A stretch of DNA of 64,000 bases, taken from a virus. How positions within the stretch are numbered: position 1 is the first letter of the stretch; each line of letters begins with the position of its first letter. The DNA lies in the IMG/VR virus record IMGVR_UViG_3300025697_000014, positions 20,952 to 84,951 of that record. One strand, given 5' to 3'. The notes beneath the pieces were generated by a model, which ran no database searches, was not told the DNA's origin, and worked only from the letters and a program-made list of their open reading frames with translations. Below are positions 33,950 through 42,398 of this stretch, piece after piece. The translations under genes were made by a program, and so were the position numbers.

Positions 33950-34537
33950 ATGAGAAGATCAAGAATGTCTCCCGAGCAGTGCAGATGTATAGTGGGGCAA
34001 GTGCTTAGCGGGGCTAGCTTTAGCGATTTGGCTAAAGAGTATGATGCTAGCGTCCAGTCCATTTGCAATATCATCAGAGGTAGAACCTATAGCGCCATTA
34101 CAGGTCGAACCTGCAAGATGACTCCGGAGGAACGCTTTTGGCGTAAGGTTAATAAGACTGATGATTGCTGGTTATGGACAGGTGCTCCAGACACTAATGG
34201 ATATGGACGCATAAAGATAGATGGCAAGTTTATAGGCGTGCATCGGTTTTCCTTCACGCTTGCGTATGGGCCAATACCAGACGGGTTATACATTTGCCAC
34301 CACTGTGATGTCCCACTCTGTGTCAATCCAGAACACCTGTTTACAGGAACAGCAAGAGACAATGCGGTAGATATGGCACACAAGGAACGTGCCTTCGGCA
34401 CAAAGCTAAGTGCTGATGATGTAAGACATATTAGAGCAAGTAGCTTGTCTAGAAAAAATCTAGCTAAGAAGTTTGGTGTATGCAGACAGTGTATTGACCA
34501 AGTTCTTCTTGGTATTACGTGGAGCTGGCTTGACTAG
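33950..34537 (+). CDS. HNH homing endonuclease with HTH ends
   Basis: 195 residues. The N-terminal part has SFSDLAKEYDASVQSICNII, a helix-turn-helix. The centre has CWLWTGAPDTNGYGRI, HRFSFTLAYGPIPDG, CHHCDVPLCVNPEHLFTGT, a classic HNH core. The C-terminus has a second HTH (SRKNLAKKFGVCRQCIDQVL). This is a typical free-standing phage homing endonuclease. Confidence 0.92.
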   Translation: MRRSRMSPEQCRCIVGQVLSGASFSDLAKEYDASVQSICNIIRGRTYSAITGRTCKMTPEERFWRKVNKTDDCWLWTGAPDTNGYGRIKIDGKFIGVHRFSFTLAYGPIPDGLYICHHCDVPLCVNPEHLFTGTARDNAVDMAHKERAFGTKLSADDVRHIRASSLSRKNLAKKFGVCRQCIDQVLLGITWSWLD

Positions 34538-34546
34538 GAGGATATG

Positions 34547-35206
34547 ATGGATAAATGGCAATGTTGCGCCGTCTCGAAGGATGGTATAACCAAACACTTT
34601 GGCACACAACATGAGTGCCAGGTATATGTTCGATACCATCCTCTCTGTGAAGTGCGGGAGCGGCTTCACGGCTACAAGAAATACCGTGTGGAAGCGGTGT
34701 TCGTTGGTGATACCGTATACATCTTCGAGGGTGGTTGGGTGGATGCCTTGCCGTTCGTTGTAGACCACGACTATGATGACCTGAGAACGTATCATGACCA
34801 GAAAGCCATGTATCGCTGGATACGTGGTCACGAGATTGAGAATGTCGTTCGTGTTAAGCGACGACACAAGGAGAATAGTATCGTGTCCAAGAAACGCATT
34901 AGGACCTATTGCATATACTCAGGCTTCTCCGGCGACAGCATCACCAACAAGTTCAGGAATAGTAGTGGCAGGTGGTCTATATTTGTACGAGCTGTTAGTA
35001 TCAGGCAAGCATACTACTTCGTAGGCAAAGAGGTGATGCTTGACGACCAACTCGGTGTATTCTTTATGAATTACCCGGGCGGTCCTTCAATGGCAGGGTT
35101 GTTCCAATTCAACAATCGAATGCGAGCTGCGGTGAACAAGGGCTGGACGAAGTTCAACCGCAAGGGTCGCAAGCCCATTGAATTCAAAGATTCATGGCTT
35201 GACTAG
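34547..35206 (+). CDS. Two-part protein whose second half duplicates the next gene
   Basis: 219 residues from the ATG 5 nt after AGGAGG. Residues from about 113 (KKRIRTYCIYSGFSG, FVRAVSIRQAYYFVGKEVM, NRMRAAVNKGWTKF) align with the following protein. An internal GTG near 34882 has an AAGGAG site upstream, so the second half may also be made alone. The first half is alpha/beta, with no known family. Confidence 0.68.
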   Translation: MDKWQCCAVSKDGITKHFGTQHECQVYVRYHPLCEVRERLHGYKKYRVEAVFVGDTVYIFEGGWVDALPFVVDHDYDDLRTYHDQKAMYRWIRGHEIENVVRVKRRHKENSIVSKKRIRTYCIYSGFSGDSITNKFRNSSGRWSIFVRAVSIRQAYYFVGKEVMLDDQLGVFFMNYPGGPSMAGLFQFNNRMRAAVNKGWTKFNRKGRKPIEFKDSWLD

Positions 35207-35215
35207 GAGGATATG

Positions 35216-35524
35216 ATGACTAAGCGAAGACGACGTACATATGAGCTGTATTGCAGCAGTCCGGGTAGTATCGTCAAGTATTACGGAAGATCAAAGCCCT
35301 GGGTCATAAAGGTTAGGGCTGTGTCCATCAAGCAAGCATACTGGCTAGTTGGCAACCAGGTTATGTTTGATGGCTACAAGGGTATCTTCTCACTAGATAA
35401 CTGCGATGGGCCAAATCGGTCGTTCCCATTTGCGGATAGGATGCGTGCAGCGTTGCCCAGATCCTGGCGCAACTATGACTATCGAGGCACCGAAGAGATC
35501 ATAGTTGACGATCGCTGGTACTAG
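35216..35524 (+). CDS. Paralogue of the C-terminal half of the preceding gene
   Basis: 102 residues. VRAVSIKQAYWLVGNQVMFD and DRMRAALPRSWRNYDYRG match the upstream protein. The preceding junction TTGACTAGGAGGATATGATG is identical to that before the upstream gene, showing the duplication included the leader. Confidence 0.72.
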   Translation: MTKRRRRTYELYCSSPGSIVKYYGRSKPWVIKVRAVSIKQAYWLVGNQVMFDGYKGIFSLDNCDGPNRSFPFADRMRAALPRSWRNYDYRGTEEIIVDDRWY

Positions 35525-35533
35525 GAGGATGTG

Positions 35534-35749
35534 ATGGAAGCTGTACCATTGCGCGTCATCAAGCAGCAGATCGCAGATCACTGGAAGCCGCGTGAGTACT
35601 GGCTCCCCAATGTGATTCCCATCGTCAGACGCAATGAGCCATGTCCGTGCGGCAGTGGTAGGAAGTACAAACAGTGCCACGGTAAGCGTGGTATTGAGCG
35701 TGAGATGATTTGGCTAGTAGAGGAGGGTCTAGACGACGACGAGGATTGA
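35534..35749 (+). CDS. SEC-C motif protein
   Basis: 71 residues. [19 protein letters not shown] is the SEC-C zinc-binding motif, as in the SecA C-terminus and many stand-alone adaptor proteins. It may bind nucleic acid or a protein partner. Confidence 0.85.
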   Translation: MEAVPLRVIKQQIADHWKPREYWLPNVIPIVRRNEPCPCGSGRKYKQCHGKRGIEREMIWLVEEGLDDDED

Positions 35750-35790
35750 GAATACGGGGTGTCTTCGAGGCTTGTAGTATCGTTGAGAAT

Positions 35791-35856
35791 GTAGTAGCTA
35801 TTGTGGACAATGAGTCGAATAGCTACTACGTAATATTTGACTGATATTTTCAGTTA
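35791..35856 (+). repeat. Structured intergenic element 7
   Basis: GTAGTAGCTATT (35791) pairs perfectly over 12 bp with AATAGCTACTAC (35818). A small ACTGA/TCAGT hairpin follows before GGGAGGGAACAGTG. Same two-hairpin layout as the elements at 31.4-33.7 kb. Confidence 0.6.
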
Positions 35857-35868
35857 CGGGAGGGAACA

Positions 35869-36306
35869 GTGGACGCTATACAAGAGTACATTGGAGATAT
35901 GGCAACATCGGTGAAGAACACAATCATCGGTCTTGTGGATAACAACAAGAAGGCCGTAGCTGTGAGTAACTTGATGATGTTGACTGGTGAGGACATTACC
36001 TTCACGACACATGTTGTGGAGGCTATTGCCCACGATGCTAAGTGCGGAGAGACGATGGGTTATGGTCGTAAGGTAGAGAAGTACACCGTGTTGTTGAATG
36101 GCGTCGTGGCCATGATTGGTGACTTCGATACAGCTAGTACGTATGCCCGTGGACTCAGTGGGAATCGGGTTGTGCGCAAGACACAGCCTGATGATTTCGT
36201 CAGGTCGTTTGACCGCAAGGTCGTTGTCCACAAGCTCGTTGGCGATAACAACAAGCTGCACATTGTGGAAGAGAACTGGAATCAGACTACTCTATTTGGA
36301 GGTTAA
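35869..36306 (+). CDS. VLLNGVV-domain protein
   Basis: 145 residues from GTG after CGGGAGGGAACA. The first half is helical. The second half (KYTVLLNGVVAMIGDFDTAS..YARGLSGNRVV) is a paralogue of the 85-residue protein at 31184. Unknown function. Confidence 0.68.
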   Translation: MDAIQEYIGDMATSVKNTIIGLVDNNKKAVAVSNLMMLTGEDITFTTHVVEAIAHDAKCGETMGYGRKVEKYTVLLNGVVAMIGDFDTASTYARGLSGNRVVRKTQPDDFVRSFDRKVVVHKLVGDNNKLHIVEENWNQTTLFGG

Positions 36307-36307
36307 C

Positions 36308-36793
36308 ATGTGGTTACCAGCAACACTGGTGAGTTTGAACGATACAGGATTTGAGATCGACAGTGCCGAAGATGACTGGGTTGATGAGCAATACGCTCAG
36401 CTCATGGACGGAGCCGATCTCTATGATGCGGTGATGGAGCGCACAGCTGCGCAGGCTATCGCGTCGGTGCCAAAGCTGGAAGGTACCCCAGCTAGGGTAT
36501 GGAAGGTCTTCACAGACTTGGTTGAGGGGCCACGCTTTGAGCTATATAAGGACTACGACCCCATCTCAGCAAACGAGTGGGCTAAGATATATAGGCACGT
36601 TGAGCAACCGTTCGCTATCGAGATACTCTTCTCATATGAGAACATGGGCATGAAGTACACCTTGTGTAACGTGGATCAGTACGGTGAGTTCAGCCCGGTA
36701 ATATCAATATCTGGTGGAGCTGACATGGAAGCTGACATGTTCTACGATGGGGATATCAACCCCCTACTATGGAGGCACGAATGTTTGTTCTAG
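36308..36793 (+). CDS. Hypothetical acidic protein
   Basis: 161 residues after GGAGGTTAAC. Highly acidic, with FELYKDYDPISANEWAKIY and a beta-rich end. The last 13 nt overlap the next gene. Confidence 0.65.
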   Translation: MWLPATLVSLNDTGFEIDSAEDDWVDEQYAQLMDGADLYDAVMERTAAQAIASVPKLEGTPARVWKVFTDLVEGPRFELYKDYDPISANEWAKIYRHVEQPFAIEILFSYENMGMKYTLCNVDQYGEFSPVISISGGADMEADMFYDGDINPLLWRHECLF

Positions 36794-36996
36794 TGGTAGA
36801 TGGAGTTGTAGATGGCAGCGGTGCGTTCATGGACATGGTCAGAGCAGCTGAGACCGTCAAGATTGGTGACCTGATCGAGGTTCGACGTGCCCGCGAGGGC
36901 GACAGTGTGGGCGATGTTGAGTTCGATACAGAAGACGCCAATGAGGAAGGTTTCGATGTTCTGCCAGACCCTCCTCCTTCAGGTTGGATTTGGTAA
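36781..36996 (+). CDS. Small acidic VVDGVV protein
   Basis: 71 residues from the ATG 5 nt after GGAGGC. FVLVVDGVVDGSGAFMDMV resembles the N-terminus of the VVNGVV family. The tail is acidic and Pro-rich. Confidence 0.62.
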   Translation: MFVLVVDGVVDGSGAFMDMVRAAETVKIGDLIEVRRAREGDSVGDVEFDTEDANEEGFDVLPDPPPSGWIW

Positions 36997-37000
36997 TAGC

Positions 37001-37018
37001 TGCGCAGAAGACTGCGCA
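37001..37018 (+). repeat. TGCGCAG hairpin
   Basis: TGCGCAG-AAGA-CTGCGCA is a perfect 7-bp stem with a tetraloop, right after the stop at 36996. It is built on the TGCGCA core that recurs across the window. No U-run follows. Confidence 0.5.
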
Positions 37019-37080
37019 ATACCTGTTAATATTTGTTAAGTGTACAGGAAAATCCACACAATGTTGAAAAGGAAACATAT

Positions 37081-37473
37081 ATGCTCAATACTGTCAAACA
37101 AAACATATGGTACAATCAGAGAGCACACGACGACATGGACAGAAAGGCTGCCGATCTACAAAGACGCCTACGCAAAGCCATCACTACATACAACAAGGCC
37201 ACACAAGCTGTTTATGGTCACAACAGAAGGGTAGCTGGAGGGGTTAGGATCACAAAAGAGGTGATCATAGATGTGATCAATGCAGCTAATGGTTTCTGCT
37301 GCTGGTGTAACCAGCCGATCAAGAAAGGGCACATCGATCACATCCAACCAGTATCTCGTGGTGGTGGAAATCAGCCAAGCAACCTGGTGTATATATGCTC
37401 TACTTGTAATCTGAGTAAGCACGACAAAACTGTGTTAGAGTTCATGATATGGAGGAAACGGAGGCAAATATGA
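37081..37473 (+). CDS. HNH endonuclease
   Basis: 130 residues. The N-terminus is basic and helical. The C-terminal core CCWCNQPIKKGHIDHI..PVSRGGGN..SNLVYICSTCNLSKHD has both CxxC pairs, the catalytic His-Asp-His and the Asn. Closer to McrA-type HNH proteins than to the homing enzymes elsewhere in the window. Confidence 0.9.
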   Translation: MLNTVKQNIWYNQRAHDDMDRKAADLQRRLRKAITTYNKATQAVYGHNRRVAGGVRITKEVIIDVINAANGFCCWCNQPIKKGHIDHIQPVSRGGGNQPSNLVYICSTCNLSKHDKTVLEFMIWRKRRQI

Positions 37474-37742
37474 CATTCCTTGGATGCTATTCGGTATATC
37501 ACCTCATATACTGGAAGATGGCAGCACGAGATCTGGATACGAGGGTTCGTGTTGAGTTGAAGGCGTACGGTATTGGTGGAGAGCCAATGCCGACGTTTGT
37601 GTCGGTGTATGCTGAGGACGAGGATGACATAGTGTTGCTCAGGAAGTTGTACTGGGGACATGTCATCCCCCACCTCAGTGAGATCATGGTGTTGGCGGGT
37701 CAGCAGATCCGCCGATGGAATCGCCTAAAGGAGTCGAAATGA
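37470..37742 (+). CDS. Hypothetical protein
   Basis: 90 residues from the ATG after CGGAGGCAAAT, overlapping the HNH stop by 4 nt. It contains RVRVELKAYGIGGEPMPT and a helical end. No family. Confidence 0.65.
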   Translation: MTFLGCYSVYHLIYWKMAARDLDTRVRVELKAYGIGGEPMPTFVSVYAEDEDDIVLLRKLYWGHVIPHLSEIMVLAGQQIRRWNRLKESK

Positions 37743-38119
37743 GTGTCACAGTGACGAATGAGAAGGGTCGGATCGTGTTCATGGGCGACGAGGATACTGC
37801 GCAGAACTATGTCAGTCTGACAGCTGATCCCAGTCTCTACAAAACATTGCCCGCAAACGAGGGAGCCGAGCGCTCCTTCAACTCATCCACGGATGAGGCA
37901 GTAGTCCGAGCGTTACTTGCGCAGTCCAAGATCCACGGTAGTATCACAGTGGATCAGGTGTTGGAAGCAACCGGACGCGAGGGAGAGAGAAACCGTTGGA
38001 CTGCGTACTACAACGCGGTCAAGGAAGGTTCCTCGAATCGGAAGTGGGATAGCGTTTGGTGGAAGGAAATCAACGTACGTAAGGCGCAGGTATTACGTGC
38101 TATAGCTGCTTCGCAGTAA
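37739..38119 (+). CDS. Hypothetical protein
   Basis: 126 residues, start overlapping the previous stop. VTNEKGRIVFMGDEDTAQNYV recalls the small NGVV proteins, followed by a helical domain (VDQVLEATGREGERN, WWKEINVRKAQVL). The final codons lie within an AGCTGCTTCGCAGTAA sequence that recurs elsewhere. Confidence 0.65.
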   Translation: MSVTVTNEKGRIVFMGDEDTAQNYVSLTADPSLYKTLPANEGAERSFNSSTDEAVVRALLAQSKIHGSITVDQVLEATGREGERNRWTAYYNAVKEGSSNRKWDSVWWKEINVRKAQVLRAIAASQ

Positions 38120-38123
38120 GATT

Positions 38124-38209
38124 TATGGCCCCTGTGTGAGATACAGAGGCCATAGTCGGGGCTTGCATTGCCCGCATCTGGGGGAGAGGTAGTCGGTAAC
38201 CTACCTCTC
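38124..38209. terminator. Two hairpins between convergent genes
   Basis: TATGGCC/GGCCATA with inner CTGT/ACAG (38124-38154) follows the plus-strand stop. GAGAGGTAG (38184) pairs with CTACCTCTC (38201) over 9 bp across the minus-strand stop. Neither has a strong U-run, but their place between converging genes argues for termination. Confidence 0.5.
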
Positions 38210-38554
38210 TCCGTCTACTGAAATACGAGTGGTGATAAAGTCGGGGAGCTTCAAACCCAACTTGGCCAGGTTGTCGATGAGATCACCTAGAAGGGTTGTC
38301 TCAATAGCAATCCAGGTAATGGGCAACAGCGGTGTGAGAGCACACCAATCGCCTATAACCTTGACGACTGCATACCCTAGAACATAGGGCAGCAGCTTGC
38401 GCCACAAGAACTCAGCCACCCGTCGGAAGTCGAAGTCCTTCTGTTTGAGGCCAGCAGCAATAGCCATAACCAGATTGACAACGATATGACCGATGATAAA
38501 CCGAACATCGGTTGCAGCAAAGAACTTCGCAAGAACACTCAGAATGTTTTCCAT
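38201..38554 (-). CDS. Holin-like membrane protein
   Basis: 117 residues from the ATG at 38554 with GGAGGTGTAT. Hydrophobic segments near residues 18-38 (FIIGHIVVNLVMAIAAGL), 60-77 and 83-104, with a charged tail, fit a three-span phage holin. The TATAAT box lies 17 nt upstream. It stands alone on the minus strand inside the rightward region. Confidence 0.62.
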   Translation of the reverse strand: MENILSVLAKFFAATDVRFIIGHIVVNLVMAIAAGLKQKDFDFRRVAEFLWRKLLPYVLGYAVVKVIGDWCALTPLLPITWIAIETTLLGDLIDNLAKLGLKLPDFITTRISVDGER

Positions 38555-38570
38555 ATACACCTCCACTAGT

Positions 38571-38598
38571 ATTATACACAAGGAGTAGTAATGAGCAA
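38571..38598 (-). promoter_or_regulatory. Promoter of the holin-like gene
   Basis: On the minus strand TTGCTC (38593-38598), 16-bp spacer, TATAAT (38571-38576). The -35 lies inside the first codons of the divergent gene at 38591. A normal leader with a ribosome site follows. Confidence 0.65.
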
Positions 38599-38875
38599 GC
38601 CGTTGAGTTCGTTTAGGGACAATGAGTTGCAGCGGGCAGTAGCGCGTCGTATCAATTCGGCAACGGGTGGTTTAGGCTACTTGTCAGCTATGGACTACCA
38701 GGCCGGGAAGGCCACACGGGTCAAGGCTGCGAAAGCTAAGACTGCGCAGAAAGCCGTTGAGGCTGAAGATGCTAACAATTTCGTTGACGACTATGTTGAG
38801 GGAATGGTGACAGCAATGGCTGAGATTGTGGTGGCCGAGATGGAAGCAATCGGCTTGGTGGTCAACGCTGAGTAG
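38591..38875 (+). CDS. Hypothetical helical protein
   Basis: 94 residues after AAGGAGTAGTA. Ala- and Lys-rich helices (RVKAAKAKTAQKAVEAED). It is divergent from the holin-like gene, and the promoters must overlap. Function unknown. Confidence 0.62.
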   Translation: MSKPLSSFRDNELQRAVARRINSATGGLGYLSAMDYQAGKATRVKAAKAKTAQKAVEAEDANNFVDDYVEGMVTAMAEIVVAEMEAIGLVVNAE

Positions 38876-38912
38876 TTGTAGCATATCTCTTGAATGTGAA
38901 AGGGAGATTACG

Positions 38913-40601
38913 ATGGATAGCTTTGCGAGAACGGCGATGGTAGAGGCAGCTGCGGCAATTGCCATGAATACATATGCTGGTGATCCGTGGCAGCTGGATC
39001 GGGTTGATGACATCACAGCAGCGGCTGTTGATGCATGCAATACGTATCGTCCCTTGGATGGTATGGATGACATCTTCTACCAGGCTAACCACGTACTGGG
39101 CACAGCGGCAGCTGCTATGCGACAGGCCGCGAAGGATGACTCGGAGAACGACTTCGTACGTTGCTTCTCGGACCTGGTACCGGATGGTATTGGTGACCCG
39201 GCGAGATGGCTAGAGGACAAGGTCGGCTCACGTATGATGTTCTCGCCAGCAAACAGCAACGTCTACGATGAGAACTACGAGTGGGACGTGGAACAGACTG
39301 CGTTCTACATTGACGGGAAGTACTGGTCTGTTGACCATCTAGCTCGGGCATTGGCTGAGGGTGTATCTACACCTGAGTTGGCAGCTGAGTTCGAGATGGA
39401 CGACTTCGATGATATCGCGGTTAACACCGAGGTGTTGCGAGATCGTCTGACTGTCTGGGCTAGGGGCAGGGATTCGTTTGAGTCCTTGATTCAGGAGAAG
39501 GTGGAGGTTGAGGACGCACCTCTGATTAGGACTAGGTTTGGGAGGATGACGAAGGATGGTCCCGTTTACACAGGTGAGCGGATGACCAGTGGCAAGACGT
39601 TCGAGGGATCTGTCCTCGGCCACGATGAAGCATATGTCGCTCCTCATGACTATGCTACAGAGGACTTCTGCTTGGCTGCTGATCTCAGGAAGGGTGCGTT
39701 CAAGGATACAGGAGCACCAGGCTTCGATAAGGCCGATCCTGAGATGGTAGCTAACCGTAACATGCCTCTGATCAAGCGGTTGGCGAAGCATATCAAGATG
39801 CTCACGAACGCTTACGATGACCGTCTCCCCGTGGAAGCTGTACTAGATGGAGAGATTATCGACGGCCTACTAATGGCCATCCATCAAGAGGTATCGTCTC
39901 TCAATATCACTGAGTCGTCCTACAACGCGGTGTGTACTGAGTTCGCACGCCGAGTATCTGGTATCGTTAAGCACAAGGGTGTGCTGGCAACGATCAAGGA
40001 TAGACTTGGTGTCTCCTGGGACGACTGGGGGAAGGACGAGGAACGTGATCCTGTCAGCAGCAAGAAGCTGCGCGACCTCATCATCGAGGAGACAGAAGCG
40101 GGTAGGATCTTCGCTAGCAGGGGTGCAATCGTCCTCGCCAAGATCGGCGGGATGCACCCAGGCCATGCAGCGAAGCTGGGCGATGCCCTGGCAGACCGCT
40201 CCAAGAAACTGAAGCGGATACTGGATCAGGGCAAGTTCTCCACGGAAGCAGAGATCCTGATCGTGGATGGAGTAATGCCGCTATTCAACGAGGGCATTCC
40301 CAAGATCCGCATTGGTATCGTTGGCCCCGTCAGAGCAGGTGATGTGTACCTGAAGCTGATGGAAGAGCATATCCATAGATACGTTATCGTCGGATGCGAT
40401 AACAACGCCAAGAACGTAGCGGCTGTCTTGGGTGCTGAGTACTACGCGATCCCTGTTAGCGACGACCCGAGAGGGAAGAAGTGGGCAGGCGGTCAGGTGT
40501 GTGCGTCGAGTTCACATGCGATGGTAGTTATGCCTGAGAAGTTTCGTAGCGTAAAGCTACAACAGCTCAAGGCAATGGACGTTGTCGGTTGGTTTGTGTA
40601 G
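38913..40601 (+). CDS. Large hypothetical protein
   Basis: 562 residues from the ATG after AAGGGAGATTACG; the track of codons upstream is not coding. The N-terminal half is helical and acidic. The C-terminal 100 residues (IRIGIVGPVRAGDVYLKLM, VIVGCDNNAKNVAAVLGAEY) look like a Rossmann-type alternation with a GxVGPxxAG loop. It is one of the largest genes in the accessory region and I do not recognise it. Confidence 0.72.
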   Translation: MDSFARTAMVEAAAAIAMNTYAGDPWQLDRVDDITAAAVDACNTYRPLDGMDDIFYQANHVLGTAAAAMRQAAKDDSENDFVRCFSDLVPDGIGDPARWLEDKVGSRMMFSPANSNVYDENYEWDVEQTAFYIDGKYWSVDHLARALAEGVSTPELAAEFEMDDFDDIAVNTEVLRDRLTVWARGRDSFESLIQEKVEVEDAPLIRTRFGRMTKDGPVYTGERMTSGKTFEGSVLGHDEAYVAPHDYATEDFCLAADLRKGAFKDTGAPGFDKADPEMVANRNMPLIKRLAKHIKMLTNAYDDRLPVEAVLDGEIIDGLLMAIHQEVSSLNITESSYNAVCTEFARRVSGIVKHKGVLATIKDRLGVSWDDWGKDEERDPVSSKKLRDLIIEETEAGRIFASRGAIVLAKIGGMHPGHAAKLGDALADRSKKLKRILDQGKFSTEAEILIVDGVMPLFNEGIPKIRIGIVGPVRAGDVYLKLMEEHIHRYVIVGCDNNAKNVAAVLGAEYYAIPVSDDPRGKKWAGGQVCASSSHAMVVMPEKFRSVKLQQLKAMDVVGWFV

Positions 40602-40623
40602 ACGTAGTTTGAGGAGGTTCAGG

Positions 40624-40866
40624 ATGAGCAGCAAGGTAGTTCAGATTTGGGTGTCAGTGCCCGTGAAGTCCGGCGAAGAGACGAAGTACATCTACATCCG
40701 GTTCACCCGGTCGCCCGAGTACGCGAGGACTTTTGTTACACAGTGCCGCAAGCTCGGTTTCCGTGCCCGGTACGAACACCAGTTCAAGGGTGTGAAGATG
40801 TCCACTCCCGCTCAGGTCAGGATGGGATACGCCATTCTGCGCAGTGCTGGGTATGTGGGGTCGTAG
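40624..40866 (+). CDS. Small protein paralogous to the one at 33.4 kb
   Basis: 80 residues after GAGGAGGTTCAGG. IRFTRSPEYARTFVTQCRKL and RARYEHQFKGVKMSTPAQV match the protein at 33435. A strong terminator follows. Confidence 0.72.
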   Translation: MSSKVVQIWVSVPVKSGEETKYIYIRFTRSPEYARTFVTQCRKLGFRARYEHQFKGVKMSTPAQVRMGYAILRSAGYVGS

Positions 40867-40874
40867 TCAACAAA

Positions 40875-40900
40875 GGGGCGGGGGAAACCTCGCCCCACTT
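40875..40900 (+). terminator. GNRA-loop terminator
   Basis: GGGGCGGGG-GAAA-CCTCGCCCC forms nine pairs (one G-U) with a GAAA tetraloop, followed by ACTTT. It sits between the genes ending at 40866 and starting at 40917. Confidence 0.7.
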
Positions 40901-40916
40901 TCCATGGGGGATAGAT

Positions 40917-41597
40917 ATGATAGAGACAATTGAGTCGAAAGAACTGCGTAAACTGGATGCTGTCCTCGGTGGGAAAGCTGGGGTGTATTACAAAGTAAAA
41001 GGCAGTACTAATCTCCTCATCAGCAATGAAGTAGCAGAAGCTATTGACTTCGATAGTCTATGGCCAAAAGTATCTCGTTGTAGTTTCGGTATGAAGAACG
41101 GATGGGTTGTGTGGGCACAAGACAATGATGTGTTGCCGTTTGAGGTTTTGTCTGTAGTACAGCAACATCAGCGGTACTGGTTCAACGTCCACGATATCAT
41201 GGAAGGTGGTATGTATAGCTTCTATGTGCGAGGTATGGACCTTGACCTGTCCCGTGTTGTGAGGGAACAGCAAGCTATGTGTATTGGTGTCACACTCATC
41301 ACATCAAAGATGTTCAGTTCAGAAGGTGTGTTCATCATCGAGGACGACCTGCTGAGACAGTTCGCATACGAAGCAATGCCCTTTGGTGGAGAACTAAGTC
41401 CTGGCTGGGGTACCAGTCGATTGTATACTTATGCGCAGAAGCTGCCCATCGAAGGTGGCAGGGGCTGCTTTGTCTATGACGCAGGCCAGATCAGGGAAGG
41501 CAGGAAGGTGGTGAAGTCAGCCATGCAGGGCGTCATCTGCAATCTCATTGACGAAATCCTCGTGTACTCCGATATAATCGCGGCATGCTATGCCTAA
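40917..41597 (+). CDS. Hypothetical protein
   Basis: 226 residues from the ATG after GGGGGATAGAT. The longer frame upstream of this ATG is a shadow. It has a mixed fold with WYVHDIMEGG-like beta strands and a helical C-terminus. No known domain. Confidence 0.68.
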   Translation: MIETIESKELRKLDAVLGGKAGVYYKVKGSTNLLISNEVAEAIDFDSLWPKVSRCSFGMKNGWVVWAQDNDVLPFEVLSVVQQHQRYWFNVHDIMEGGMYSFYVRGMDLDLSRVVREQQAMCIGVTLITSKMFSSEGVFIIEDDLLRQFAYEAMPFGGELSPGWGTSRLYTYAQKLPIEGGRGCFVYDAGQIREGRKVVKSAMQGVICNLIDEILVYSDIIAACYA

Positions 41598-42045
41598 AGC
41601 GAAACCTATACCAACGGTGAAACACCGTCAGGAGGGTGATCGCCATGTCATTATCGCTGGATTTAATGATGATGCGATCTATCATCTTGACGAGGTGGTG
41701 AAAATCCGGGGCAAGGATCGTCCAGACATCTACAGGTACTGGACATCCAAGCCCTGGCGGTGGTCATGTCTCTACTATGACCTCGTATCAAAGCAACAGA
41801 AGAATGGGCATATCAGCCAGGTCTGGCTACGGTATTGCACATGGCGTTTTGGTGACGCGGGAGTCGTAGTTGAGATGGTGGGCGCAGAGAACACACGCCT
41901 ATTCATCTGGGAACAGCACGAGGAAGCTATACGTCTAGCAAGCGACCTCGCTATCGACGTATGCATTCCCAAGATCGACAAGCGTACATCGCGTCTTCTC
42001 GCCAGGTACCGAGTGAAGACAGTAGGCCTGCTAGACTGGCCATAG
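41590..42045 (+). CDS. Hypothetical protein
   Basis: 151 residues, overlapping the previous gene by 8 nt. No ribosome site is visible, but a TATAAT at about 41570 lies inside the upstream gene. Beta-rich centre with YYDLVSKQQKNGH and WLRYCTWRFG. Unknown. Confidence 0.62.
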   Translation: MPKAKPIPTVKHRQEGDRHVIIAGFNDDAIYHLDEVVKIRGKDRPDIYRYWTSKPWRWSCLYYDLVSKQQKNGHISQVWLRYCTWRFGDAGVVVEMVGAENTRLFIWEQHEEAIRLASDLAIDVCIPKIDKRTSRLLARYRVKTVGLLDWP

Positions 42046-42071
42046 CATAGAAGAACAACTAGGAGAGTATC

Positions 42072-42383
42072 ATGATAATCGAAATGACTCAGCAGGTTGA
42101 TGTTTGGTACAAAGTGATAGATGCAGGACCACGCTCAATTGGAACCATGCGAGAAAATGACACCATCTGCATCGTGCGATTCCCGTCATGGAAAAGCGCT
42201 ATCGCGTTTGCAGAAGAGCTTGTTGAGAAAGAGGGTCGGCCAGGAATGACACGCAAGAATCTGATGGGGATAACAAGCACACGCCTTCTGTGCGGCGGAC
42301 TCCAAGAAAGATACGACATTCCATGGCTAGACGATCCCATTAGGCAAGAAGGCGGTCGTAAAGAACAGATCGAATGCAAATAG
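42072..42383 (+). CDS. Hypothetical protein
   Basis: 103 residues after ACTAGGAGAGTATC. It has AIAFAEELVEKEGRPG, a helix typical of small alpha/beta domains. No family. Confidence 0.65.
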   Translation: MIIEMTQQVDVWYKVIDAGPRSIGTMRENDTICIVRFPSWKSAIAFAEELVEKEGRPGMTRKNLMGITSTRLLCGGLQERYDIPWLDDPIRQEGGRKEQIECK

Positions 42384-42398
42384 AATAGGAGAGTGCTG

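Noticed and set aside
38913-40601. Portal or terminase role for the large gene at 38.9 kb
   Set aside because: No Walker or portal features are seen and the true portal and terminase lie in the late operon.
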